From: Gibbula magus
Taxonomy: Eukaryota > Mollusca > Gastropoda > Trochida > Trochidae
Direction: 5' to 3'
NCBI GenBank assembly: GCA_936450465.1
Contig: OW388293.1
Span: forward strand, 51,016,040-51,080,039
Length of the DNA stretch: 64,000 nt
Position numbers and translations under genes: made by a program
In this document: piece after piece, positions 12,009-24,004 of the stretch
Numbering within the stretch: the first letter of the stretch is position 1
How the letters are laid out: every line of letters begins with the position of its first letter
Notes under the pieces: model-generated
Databases searched by the model: none
What the model was told of the DNA's origin: nothing
What the model saw: only the letters and a program-made list of their open reading frames with translations

Positions 12009-15000
12009 ATGGTTGTGGTCAATGTTAAATTTCACAGTAACTGCTCCGTGGTAATAGATGTAAATCCTGAAAGTAGTTTAATTGAAATAAAGAAAGATAT
12101 ATCCAAGAAACTCAATGTACCTTTGGAAGAAGTTAGGATTATTTTAGGAGGCAAATTGTTGACAGATGACTGTGATTTTCAGGTAAGATGAGAAAACATT
12201 TTATGGTTCTTGAATTTTTAAAATATGTTAAAAGCCAACCTACACTTTGATTGTTGTTTATTTCAGGTTTGGTGTATAGAATAATGGTGAAGTAATTCAT
12301 TACTTTTTAAAAAAATAACACTAAAAAGAAAATGGAGAAGAGTAAAGAAATATCTAAATCATGCCTACTAGCTGCGGTACATGAAAATAAAAACCTCATA
12401 CTTATTTTATTCAAGGATTATAAATTTTGTCAATATGTAGATAAATACTTTTCTGTAGCTCTTACATTTCAATAAATATATACCTGTATTATTACTATTG
12501 AACTCAGGATTTAGACCTTGGAGAACAGAGTACGCTGCATATATTCAGACAATCAAGTGGGAAAGAAAACAAATTGGAAGGTATTTTCATTTTGAAATAA
12601 TTCATGTATTAAAGAGTTTCGATTGAGAGCATGATCATGCAAATGATGTTTGTTGTATTTATTAGAACTAAAACATTTACCAATTAAACACTAAAATGAT
12701 TTGTTTATATATTTTGATCATTTTAAAAGGAAGATCACTGAATGTTACTACAAAAAATCAAGTCATATTAAATTATCTTTTTTTTCAAATGAGATATACT
12801 TGTCTTTAAGGGACATAAGTGAATTCATAATTTTGTTTGTTTCGTTTGAAAAAATATATAATTATGTCTCTGTTTTTGTGACAGCTCGTGATGAGACCAG
12901 ACTAAAGAGTCAGTATTTTGTATACTGTAAGGAGTGTAAAGCTGTTAAACCTGGGAAACTCCGAGTCATCTGTTCCGCATGTAGAGATGGGGCCTTTGTG
13001 CTTGAACGGGTACGTATGCTAACTTTTGGATTATATTGTTCATCACCAAAACTCAAATATGAAATTAAGTCATCATAAAGTTTGTGATATGGGCTTTAGA
13101 ACTAATGGAATTGGAAGTATGTTATTAGGGATAATTACAAGTACTTCATTTCCCATGGAAACGATGTTTTTTGCCACATTCAAGCTGATAGAGAGCCAAC
13201 TTCCCAATGCGAGGCGTAACTCTTGCCAGGCTCCATTACTGGCTGATTTAGGCCTTGCAGCATTTCCTTAAGAAATCTATGCTTAGAAATCCAGGCCCAC
13301 TATGCATTTTTGGTGCAGCGATTCACTATCTTGGCACAACAAAGCAAAGAAAATACAGCAAGACTTAAATCAGCCAGACTGGCAAGAATTATACCTAGCG
13401 TTTGGAAGTTGATAGAGAGCCTAAGTTTGATGTTACAAGGCCTAATAGGAGTAACCAATTTACAGGACTTGTAACTCATTGACAAAGAAATCAACTAATG
13501 GACAACAGCAACTGGATAATTATAAGCTAAAGGGTTGATCGACAAATAAAAGACAATAAAACATTTCTGGCTTTTTTCATTCCAGGACCCAGAGAGCTGG
13601 AATGATGTTCTATTAACCACCCGTATCAGTGGAACGTGCAAGAATTCAGAGTGTGGGGGAACTGGGCCTGTGAGTTCCATCAATAGGCTTTTAATGTTTT
13701 TTCTCTCTTTTGAATGTTCATTTTCTTGTATTTTCCACTTTCACCTTTCCTTGTTTCTCACTTCTCATCCGCAGACCTGAAATGACCCTAGGATTTTATG
13801 TATTTTTGCTGGAGAAAATTTGTTTTGGCCATGAAATGAAAAGTAACTGAAATCCCAATGCCCTATTCATATCTATTTCATGGCATTGTGATAGAAAAGA
13901 GGAACATTTTTATGTGAACAAATATTATTAGTAAAGTGTGGGTACATTATTTCTTGAGAATGTGAACTGATAACTATCCTGATTCAGGGCCTCCTCATAA
14001 ATATAAAGGCCATGTAACCAGGATAGTTATCCTTTTGGGTTTTCTTAAGTTTGTTGGGCAGTACTTAGCGTTACTGACATCTGTATCTGTGTTCAGGAGT
14101 TCCAGTTCAAGTGTTTGGAGCCGAACAGTGAGAATGTGTCCAACTCGTCTATCGTCCTACACCATGTCCGTCCAAACCGACGCCAGGTTGAGTGCATCAC
14201 ATGTGCTGACGTCAAGTTAGTATATATCTAGAACAAGATCGTGTAATAAAAATCTTTTTACAGTCCGGGATTTTAGGTATTAACTTAATTCATATACTAA
14301 TCCTTATTCATATATTATGTTCTGTGAGTTGTATATAATACACTTTGGAGATAATAATGTTCATAAATGACAATTTATTTTATATATATTAAATATAACG
14401 AACACTGTTGAAAAGACCATATCCAGAATAAACTGTAATTTTCTGGCCCAATAATTAACCTTTTACTTAAATCAGATAATTTTGCCTGAATTTATCATAT
14501 TTCTTAAACGAAAATTTTATAAATTATTTAAAAAATAAATAAATGTGTGTGAAGGTAACCATTTGTTTGAATGGATCATAGTTAAAACTGACATCAGTTT
14601 AGATTCCAAAATGCTGCATTATTATAATGGTATCTTAAAAGTGAAATTTTCTTTGTTCATCTCAAAGTGATATTTTGTAGGTCCCCAATATTGGTGTTTC
14701 CGTGCCAGTCAGGGCATGTGATGTGCCTCGAGTGCTTCACTGTTTATGGGGTTACGCAACTGAGTGAACGGAAGTTTGTCAAACATAGAACATATGGTTA
14801 TACTCTGCCTTGCCCAGGTTTGTGAAAATTTCTCAGCAAAGTTATTGAAAACACGTAATTAAATTTTTTTAAATTTTAATTAAAATTCCTGTTGTTATTC
14901 TAAAGTAAGTGCTATTCTTTGGTTGTGTTCTTGTGTATCAACTTGACAAAATGTTGTTCTTTGTTTTGTTTCAAGCTGGTTGTCCCGATTCTGAAATTCA

Positions 15001-17344
15001 GGAAAGTCATCACTTCCATCTTTTGGGGGATGATCAAGTAAGATCACTATTTTTTTGTAGTGGAAATGAATACACAAGATTGAATATCTTCAGTTATTAT
15101 CTTTCTTCAAAATCTTCCCTGGTTGTTTTGTCCCTTTAAGACACACATCATAAGTACAGCTTCATCACAATGGTGTGTTGTTCACTCCTGTGTATACCTA
15201 ACCAGAACCACTTTTAACATATAATGGGGACATAATGCATCAATTTGAATCATTATTCATGAAATTGGTTAATGTTGATGCTTATAATTTTGTCAATGAT
15301 GTGACGTCTCAAATCCTATTTTATTTTCATTACAAAAAGTTTAACTGATTTTCTGTGCAGGTTTTGTTTTGTAACTTGGAAATCTGGTTCTGCTTTATGA
15401 TATGAATAAAAATATATCAGCTCATAGTCGATTCTTGATAAACTAAATAAATCTCCACGAGTACGCTTGATGCACCTGAGTCTGATGTTTATATTACCTC
15501 CCTTGGCTGACCAGATTTCCATTTTCTTCCAGTACGAGAGGTTCAACAGATTTGCTGCGGAGGAGTATGTACTCCAAGATGGCGGCGTGTTATGTCCCGG
15601 ACCTGGTTGTGGGATGGGATTTGTTCTGGAGGAGGCCGAGAGAAGAGTTGTATGTGTTGCAAAGGACTGCCAGGTTTGTAAATAAAATGTCACGGGCTTT
15701 AATATTTGTCCTATTGAAAGAAACCACAGAAATATAGAAAAATCTTAGGTGGAAACTTGTCATGAGGACTTATTTATGCATCTGCAGGTCTACAGATGTT
15801 TTCTTGCCACAGGTTTTGCCTTCATCAAATTGACATGCAAAGTGCAAATGTCAAAGGTTACAATAGTTTGAGGACAAATTGGATTTAAATATTGGTATCA
15901 TTTATGTGAATGATCTTTGGTGTGAGATTGATATCATGCTGTATTTGAGCAGCCATCTATCTACAACAGATAAAAGCTAACATTCGCATTTTGATAGGTT
16001 TTGATTTACAAGAATGAGGGTTGACAAAGGGGGATAACTCTTTTAATTCTGTCACCGACAATATGTTGCAGATGGTGTTTTGCCGAGACTGCAAGAACGA
16101 GTACCATGAAGGCCTCTGTGACCCTAACCCTCTGTTGCAGCTGCCCACCCAGGTTTGTGGCTGTAAAGCTATTTTGCAGTGAATTCTTCTGTATAGAGCA
16201 TCATCAATCCCTGTCTCATATCATGAATTATACAATCAAGTTACACTCAAACCTGATTTACCATTGTGTTGTGTCATTGATTGAATCATATCTTCTAAAT
16301 AAATGGACACATGACCTGTGCATTGCTTAATTGACCAGTATCAAGTTCAGCAACATTTGGTGCTGTTTATCATAGGATGGGTGTCTTGCCAAATGGCTGA
16401 CTATTTTAAGTTTTAAGGGTTTCATCCCCACTCCAAAGATCAAATTGGGAGCAATTAAGACACAACTTCTCACATTTCCACCACTCTAGGATTACACAGT
16501 GGACCCAGATCTGGCTGACCGAGCACAGTGGGAGAGACAGTCTCGTAGTCTCATCACTAAAACTACCAAACCCTGCCCTAAATGCTTCACAAGAACGGAG
16601 AGAGACGGTGAGCCTGTTAACATGCCTTCCAGTAAAATGTTGACATTGGAGGAGTTAAATATTTCTGATAAAATTTTACTTCTACATGACATGTGACCTT
16701 GCAATAACAGGCATCAAAATTAGATCTCATGTCATATACATGTACATCAAAATTCTTAAAATTTTAGGGTAGTTTTGTATCTCTCAGATTGATTGATGTC
16801 TATGCAGTGGTCAAAATATCTGCCTGTCCACCCATAAATTGCTCGTAAATTTCAGAGTGTAGTCCTAAATAACTAGCTTGCATCTTGTCAACTTCCCAAT
16901 GCAAGGCATAACTCTTGCCAGTCTCCATTACTGGCTGATTAAGGTGCAGTATTTCCTTAGAAGTCTGTGCTTAGAAATCCAGGGCCACTATGCATTTCTG
17001 GTGCAGCGATTCACTATCTAGGCACAACAAAGCGAGGGAAATACCGCAAGACTTAAATCAGCCAGTAATGCAGACTGGCAAGAGTTATGCCTTGCGTTTG
17101 AAAGTTGGCATCTTGTTAGATTTGGGGAAAACCAAGTTTCTATGAACAAATGAGTCTGTCATATTCTGAGCCGCCTGGTTATTTTTTTAAAACCACTGCC
17201 ATTAAAGTAACTTCATTCACTGTGTCTGTCATATTTTCAGGCGGGTGTATGCACATGCTGTGTCCGCGGTGTGGAGAGGACTGGTGCTGGGTGTGTGATA
17301 AACCATGGGACCGGGACTGTCAGGGAGAACACTGGTTCGGGTGA
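12009..17344 (+). CDS. PRKN: Parkin, RBR E3 ubiquitin ligase
   Basis: Eleven exons (12009-12182, 12508-12580, 12885-13009, 13586-13669, 14097-14215, 14681-14817, 14976-15037, 15533-15673, 16072-16152, 16490-16607, 17241-17344) join in phase to 405 aa. Domains in order: ubiquitin-like (1-75), RING0 (CKECKAVKPGKLRVICSAC), RING1 (ECITCADVKSPILVFPC), IBR (LCPGPGCGMGF ... FCRDCKNEYHEGLC), the REP element with AQWERQ, and RING2 (KPCPKC ... GGCMHMLCPRC). The RING2 catalytic Cys is C374 with H376, equal to human C431/H433. S66 in LGEQSTLHIF matches human S65, the PINK1 site. The protein is 60 aa shorter than human (465), mainly because the UBL-RING0 linker is very short. It ubiquitinates outer-membrane proteins of damaged mitochondria. 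MITEs sit in introns 3 and 10. Confidence 0.98.
13197..13411. mobile_element. MITE with 9-bp target-site duplication, copy 1 (PRKN intron 3)
   Basis: The ends are inverted: CAACTTCCCAATGCGAGGC on the left, and a right end finishing GCGTTTGGAAGTTG. Inner arms repeat CTTGCCAG.CTCCATTACTGG against its complement. An exact 9-bp direct repeat ATAGAGAGC flanks it (13188-13196, 13412-13420). A 9-bp TSD with long inverted ends suggests a Mutator-like (MULE) derivative. No coding capacity. Confidence 0.85.
16889..17107. mobile_element. MITE with 9-bp target-site duplication, copy 2 (PRKN intron 10)
   Basis: Same family as 13197-13411: it begins CAACTTCCCAATGCAAGGC and ends GCCTTGCGTTTGAAAGTTG. It is flanked by the exact 9-bp direct repeat GCATCTTGT (16880-16888, 17108-17116). 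The internal CAGCGATTCACTATCT region is shared with copy 1. It is better preserved than copy 1. Confidence 0.88.
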
Positions 17345-17700
17345 ACTCCCTCAGGTGGAGCCACTGGGTCAAAGGAACTCTCTTCCCTAATCTTTGACCT
17401 CAGTTGGAGCTGGTTCTTAGAAACTCTCATCTCTGATTTTTCACCACTGTCAGGGAGAACACTGGTTTGGGTGAACTCGCTCAGTTGAAACCACTGGGTC
17501 AAAGGAAATCTCTTCCTTATCTTTGACCTCAGTTGGAGCTGGTTCTTAGAAACTCTCATCTCTGATTTTTCACCACTGTCAGGGAGAACACTGGTTCGGG
17601 TGAACTTGCTCAGTTGGAACCACTGGGTCAAAGGAACTCTCTTCCCTAATCTTTGACCTCAGTTGGAGCTGGTTCTTATAAACTCTCATCTCTGATCTTT
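17317..17700 (+). repeat. Tandem repeat of about 130 bp that includes the parkin stop codon
   Basis: Three near-identical units start at CAGGGAGAACACTGGTT: 17321, 17451 and 17580. The first unit covers the last codons of parkin (QGEHWFG, stop at 17342-17344) and its 3' UTR. The following units repeat the same sequence downstream, each also carrying GGTGAACT. They are therefore untranslated copies of the coding end. Confidence 0.92.
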
Positions 17701-17907
17701 CACCTCTGAGGTCACTGATTCACTGAATTTAACAGAAATACATTTTAACAGTGCTTAATCATTTAAATAGATACTCTCTGTTTCCGATTTTCTCTCTTGC
17801 TGTATGATTCTTTCATGAAAAGAAAACAGTTGTAATTTGTTATTTCTTGGAGGGCATGTGAAATACACAATAAACAGAAAAATAATGGCACGATAGAAAA
17901 ACAAACC

Positions 17908-18087
17908 TCCCCGCAAGACATAACTTGTGTTAGTTTCCATCACTGGCTAATTATAGACTTGCTGCATTTCTTTTATTTTGTGAACTTTACTATGTGCTGC
18001 TATGAAGACACTGAAAAGTTAATGAAATACAGCAATGCTGAAATTTGTTAGTGATGGTGACTGGTACGAGTAATAACTTGCGGGGGA
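17908..18087. mobile_element. MITE with CCCCGCAAGACATAAC ends
   Basis: The left end TCCCCGCAAGACATAAC pairs with the right end GTAATAACTTGCGGGGGA. Inside are GTTTCCATCACTGGCTAATT and its imperfect complement. It is related to the element at 5424-5607. No clean target-site duplication was seen. Confidence 0.6.
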
Positions 18088-18337
18088 GAACAATAGGATG
18101 GTCGCAAGGGTAATTTAATAGGAATTCCTGTATTCTTCCTTATCCAACAGGCCAATTGCATATAAGTTTCTACCATCTGTTACTTGCGTGATATATTATA
18201 ATGTTTGCTAATAGTTTAATATGTACACATTAATCAAGTCAAGGACTGTCCGTATTGTAAATTAAATATAGAATGTTTCACATTACAATCCATAAATTTC
18301 ACTGCTAATGGCTGCGATACTGCCGAAATGACATTAA

Positions 18338-18908
18338 AGGATAGATGTCATGACATATGGTAACATTTCGGATTCATTAAAATGGGATGTCACTTTGACA
18401 ATTGCTCGATTTTAAATTTCTGAAATTGGCCCATAAATTACTTATATACAGCTTTTTAATAAAACGCCTAATTTAGCCCTGGCAACCAGAATGAAAATCT
18501 GCGAGGTTGTGTTCCCAGAAGCTATGACTCCTGTGACGTCACTGGAATAATCTCATTATCAGTGATAGTCCTAATTCAACGTAATTTTGATTGTTTATTC
18601 CACGAACAAATCTTCAATAAAACAACTTAAATTTTCCATATATCGAATATTTAGATATCCAACTAGGTAATTCTGCAGATGACAATTACATAATTATTGC
18701 ATAAACGTGTTTTTGGCGATTTAAAACACCACATAAATTCTTCTAGCAGCAGTGATTGTGGCATTGTTAAAATGGGTAAATTAAAATCGTCTGAATAATC
18801 AATTGCAAGTGTATATTGTCTCCATTTTATGCTCAATTGATTCCTATATATAATGTACTTAGAGGTAATAAACTGTCATTTTTTAAAAAAATGCATAACA
18901 CAGGATCT
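18338..18908. mobile_element. TTAA-flanked DNA transposon derivative, short copy
   Basis: A 571-bp element is bounded by TTAA on both sides (18334-18337, 18909-18912). Its left end AGGATAGATGTCATGACATA and the 200 bp inside it are clearly homologous to the reversed right end of the 2.5-kb element at 29762-32281, including ACAATTGCT.GATTTTAAATTT and CCAGAATGAAAAT. No coding capacity. Confidence 0.7.
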
Positions 18909-19764
18909 TTAAGCAGTAACTCACTCACTAAAATCCATATATTGAATACCAACTGTCCATCATTGGCTAATTTAAACCTTGCTGCATTTTCTTAACTTTC
19001 CTATTCTAGAATAGCACTGCACTGGATAGCACAGAATTGTTAAGGAAGTGTGGCATGGCTAAAATTGCAGAGGAAAGTTAATTGAATACTGCAGGGGTCG
19101 TTAACTTTAAATTTTATGATTGTGTTTTGTAATTACAATGTGTGTAAAAGGTCTGATTTTGTGAGATGGAATGTTAATATACATACCGTAATGTAATTTA
19201 TATTGTTAAACATAATGTTTGTGAATGGTTTTGTTGTACATTGTGAGTATTTTTTGTTTATCCAGGAATGACCAAAATGTATTATTGATTTGAAATAAAT
19301 ATTAGTTGACATATTTGCCATATGATTTAACAGTATTTGTTTTGTTTCACTAAATCATTCATTCAGAATCTATCACTTTGATTGCATTTTTGTGGTCATT
19401 TTAACAGCCTCAAGGCATCAATGATTATTTAAAACATTTCTGTTTAAAATGATAAATATTTTCCTTCATTTTCACTGTCTAAACTAGACTTGTGTTCATT
19501 TTCTCTTTAAAGAGGTTACAATACTGATATCCCTTGTTTTACCAAAACATCTGTTGAAAGATATATATGTATAAAGTTAGTATAACAGTATCATTTTTCA
19601 GAGCGTTAGTTCTAGCAAGATCCTGCACATTTCCTGATACACCATTTAAGAACATGCAGGATCTTGACTATGGTACAAATCACTTCTCTGAAAGGCCTGA
19701 TGGGTTTATGGCATGGCACCTTGTTGTAAACTTTTTGCTTTTTGGACTCCTCCTGCAGAACCAG

Positions 19765-20090
19765 TGACTCTAGAGAGCTGGAAATTTTTACTCCTTGGCG
19801 ATTGGGGATTCTAAATGGTGAAATTGGTGACCCGGTGACCACCTAAAATCATATTTTCAACATCTTCTCCAGTTTGAAAGGCTCTAGAAAGTTGAAATGT
19901 TTTGTACAGACTCCTTGGCCAATGGGGATTCTAAATTGTAAATCTGGCGACCCTGTGACCCCAAAAATGTGGGTCAATACCTAAAAACCTATTTTCATCT
20001 TCTTCTCCAGTACAAAAGGCTCTAGAAAGCTGAAATGCTGTGTACAGACTCCTTGGCCAATGGTGCCTCGCTGCGTTTCTGATCTTAACA
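19765..20090. repeat. Tandem repeat, about 120-138 bp units
   Basis: Two and a half diverged units share CTCTAGAAAG.TGAAATG and CTCCTTGGCCAATGGGGATT. The CTCCTTGG phrase recurs at about 19791, 19911 and 20049. A related inverted fragment (CCAAGGAGTCTGTA) is near 22073-22086. It is probably transposon derived; the family is not recognised. Confidence 0.6.
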
Positions 20091-20751
20091 CTGCAGCTTA
20101 GAGGTCATGTCAGGTGACCTTCAGTCCACACAATCCGAGACGAGGCTAGAAAAGTAATGAACCAACTTGAGTTTACATACGAAACACCACATTCAATGTT
20201 GTATCACCTCTGAAGGTTAAATTTCACAGTGAAGGTCCCCTGAGATGACCTCTGCGAGGAACCTCAGAACGATGAACAAGGTACAAGCACTACGTTTCAT
20301 CTGATTCTAAGGCTAATCAGTCTGGGTCTGTAATGATAAGACCCTTTGAGGGCGACTAGCTTTAATTAAGAAAAGACACAAGAATTGTTCTAAACATGTT
20401 ATTTTTTTATGGAAAAACTTCAATGAACAAAATCAATGTAAAATATCCTTGACTGAAATCGTTAAAATTTACAAAGCTTAATCTTCAAAGGAGCTGCTTC
20501 CTGGATGAACACATCGGCAGAACAAGGCAAAGATTTCCTCAGCTCTCTTCATGCTACAATTACTAAAGCCTATTGAGGACGCAAGATGGAGGTAGAAATT
20601 ATTACTACGAGAAATGGACAGATTAAGTTTTTTATGCAGGAAATAAGATTGTAACACTATTGTGGCTATGCATCGTGGTGAAACCCAAGTGCTATGACTT
20701 GTACTCTAGCCAAATTCCAAGAAAACATTATACCAGTTCTCAGTTTCAAAG

Positions 20752-20841
20752 TTGCTGAGCCCCCGACGTGATTCGAGAAAGTTGCCGAGCCCCTGACATG
20801 ATTCAAGAAAGTTGCCGAGCCCCTTATGTGATTCAAGAAGA
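20752..20841 (-). repeat. 30-bp minisatellite derived from the SINE B-box region
   Basis: Three 30-bp units of the form GTTGCCGAGCCCCTGACATG plus ATTCAAGAAA. The unit matches the SINE segment GTTGCCGTGCCCCTGG followed by GGATTCGAA around its pol III B box, so it is a local triplication of a SINE piece. A SINE-like body fragment (GTGGCTATGCATCGTGGTG) lies just before it, at about 20660. Confidence 0.7.
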
Positions 20842-22369
20842 TACAAAGAAGAGGAACAAAATATTTACCCAAGAATAAGAATGCTTTATTTTCTAATTTC
20901 TTAATGAAATGAAAATTTATCCATGTTATTGTGGTTCACTTCATTCATTTCTATGATATATTTGAAGAGGAAAGGCGAAAGCTTTGAAGTGATGCTGCAA
21001 CTTTATAATGGAAATCGATCAGTAATGTGATATCACATGCAAATTATCTCCCTTTAATTTCATTTCTGGGAACATCTTCAGTCACTGTGCCTTTAACATA
21101 ATGTACCGTAACTGTAAGGAAGACTTTATAATCTTACAACATCAACATGGAAATTTAATTAAACAAGACAAAAGTGACTATGGCTCATATATCTGCATTC
21201 ATCATTTGATCATAATAGCTGATATTGACACTACCTTTAAATACAGATTCAGGACCATCATTTAGACAATATTAGTTTTCAGAACTGACTTTTAAACTTG
21301 AAGAGTATCAACAGAAACATCACATTACAATATTATTCTCCTAGGTGTAATAGTTTTGGAAAACATATTCCCAATGAATACTATAGAATTACGTCCAAAA
21401 GGATAATGAAATGGGCCATACATAGAAAAAGAACAATTTAAAAACTATACTACAATTTTGGTTGGTTTTGAGAAAACTGACTTGACGAATAGACGGACTG
21501 ACTGGCCGAATTACCGCTTTACATCCCTGCCTACTTCATAGCAGGGGTATTATTACAAAATGAACACTTTATTACCAAGGGTCCACAACAGCAATAAACA
21601 AATATCACAACTACTACTGTATTGTGAATAACAGTATAGTACCAATGTATGCACATGTATCGGATTTCATTCATAAATCAGTTTTGTATTCAATAAACTG
21701 ACTAATATCAAAAGTACAATAAAAGTTTGTAACAAAAGAGATTTGTTTGCTGATTACCTGTACATTAATACTGTTGTAAAACATTATTGCTATTTTATTT
21801 TCGACTAAGTGAACACATACTATTACATCCCTTCTCATTATTTGTGTTCATTCTTTATAAGTTATGAACCTATGTAATCATTGGCTCTGTAGCTCATCAT
21901 CCTTTAAACCAGGGTTGCAGATTCAAATTTTTGCCAGTCGGACATTTCATTTTCAATATATTATAAGAAAGAAAGTTAAAAATTTAGCATTGTTCACTAA
22001 TACCAAGACCGTTGGTCAGGGGTATAACACAATTTTTGAGAAGTATCTACAACTTAAATAATCAACATCTGCCAAGGAGTCTGTACTCAGGATTTCAGTC
22101 TTCTCGTCCACACTAAATCTCGTCGGCCGGATGTCCTTATTAGGAGCCACACAATCACCACATCTACAAAGTATAATCCTCAATGGCTAAGGAGTCTAAA
22201 AAAAATTCAGCTTCCTAGGGCTTTTCGTTCTGAAGATAATCAAAAGAGGGTTTTAGGTCGTGGCCCCTGTGGCCCTTACTCTGGATTGATGCATCGATAG
22301 ACATAACTGTAAGAAGAATGTCCACAATATAATTGTGGCTATGAATTTCAGCAAATACCGAGAGATTGG

Positions 22370-22520
22370 GATGGCACCATGTGTGTTCTGCACTGAATTT
22401 GAAGGCAGTATTGTACCCAAACTTCCTGGTTGTAGAGCAATCTCTACATCAGTTACATAGCCCCTGGTGAGATTTGAACCTACCGGTAAATCGGACGTGC
22501 TTACCACTACGCTATTCTGT
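22370..22520 (-). mobile_element. Degenerate SINE head fragment
   Basis: The minus strand keeps a tRNA-like start (AGCGTAGTGGTAAGC), a damaged B box region and the AGAGATTGCTCTACAACCAG body. It is shorter and more diverged than the copy at 8612-8906. Confidence 0.55.
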
Positions 22521-23960
22521 CAATCACATACCGGTAATCACATACTCTGAAATTGGGTCTTCTCCTTAACAGAACACTCACATATAGTTCAAAATATAAA
22601 ATACTCTGATACGCAGGATCTTTCGTACCCTTATCACAACCATTAAATCAACTCTCATGATTCTGTAAAACTTAAATTGACTTGTTGCACATCTTACACT
22701 TGATAGGTTTGCCGTTTTTTAGATTTCATTTTCAAGTGACATTCCTAAATTTGAAAGATTACATAGCAGCTAGCTCTCCGAGAAAGTTCCATTAATATTT
22801 ATATTATGGGTGACTATTGACTAACTATTATATTATAGTGATAGTCTATAAATATGACAGATTTTGCTACTTTGTTTTCAACGATTATAAGGATGGCACC
22901 AAGCAAAGAACTCAACATTTTTAACTCGATGTGTGGCAACGAAAAGGATACCACTTGCATCTTTTAGTTGCTATTTTAGCCCTCAGTGATCTGTTTGGAA
23001 TGTTCCAGCTTTGTCAAATCTAAAAGCTGCAAAATGGCCAATATTACTTAAACTAAACAACTAAATTGATGAAAATATCCATAGTTAGGCATGTTATCGA
23101 TTGTTCTTTAAAAATACTATTGACACAGCAACTATCGTGATAAGTCAATAGTGTGATCTACCATTACATCCCTACATTATATGGTATTGAATCTCTGGTT
23201 GTAAAAGTTCTTTTAGTGCTGCAGCCATAGTTGAGTACTAGAACAGCCAGCAATGTATGTCATAGCACTAGAAGAGAAAGAATCACCATACTTTATCAGA
23301 TATTTTAAAACATAGTTGACATATAGACACATTATTTCGAAGTTGAATATATGCCATCCATGCACTGATTCAGCAGTGACTGCATTCTCCAAATCATCTG
23401 TTCACAATAAAGAAGCTATTATGCAGAAATCTTTATGTATTCTAAATATCCTTTAGAGATTAGATGCATTTCTTTGTCAGGCTTAAGTAGACCATGTGCA
23501 TTTGTTAAATATTGAATAATTAAATTTCATACTAATAAAGGATTATTACTCTAAACATACAAAGCAAAACAAGAACATTTAATCAACATTTTCATAAGTA
23601 CAGTTTGCTGCCTTATTACACTAACTTCATGTAAAATATTAAAAATATTATTTAATATTTAATCATATAATGGATTTCAAAGTAAATCTTGATTTTTAAA
23701 CCAAGAGTAAAATTTGAAACTATGTAATCTTAACTCATTATATTATGCCATGTTGATGTTCTGAAGTTGATATTCACAATCTTATATACAAGGTAGATAT
23801 GTATACACGACTTGATTAATAATATGGATATTTATATTGCACACTCAACTGGAATGCGTGCTCATGGCGCCACTCGGAATTCAACCATATTTGATCTGTC
23901 TTGAACAAATAAATCTACTATATAATAATAATAATACTACTAATAAAACTTTATTACCTC

Positions 23961-24004
23961 GAAAGGAATTCATTTTGTATCATGAAAAAAAATGAATTCC
24001 TTTC
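23961..24004. repeat. Perfect 16-bp inverted repeat (foldback)
   Basis: GAAAGGAATTCATTTT at 23961-23976 is exactly complementary to AAAATGAATTCCTTTC at 23989-24004, with a 12-nt loop. Flanking CTC / CTGAG extends it weakly. It may be a transposon remnant or a transcript hairpin; no gene is attached to it. Confidence 0.7.
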
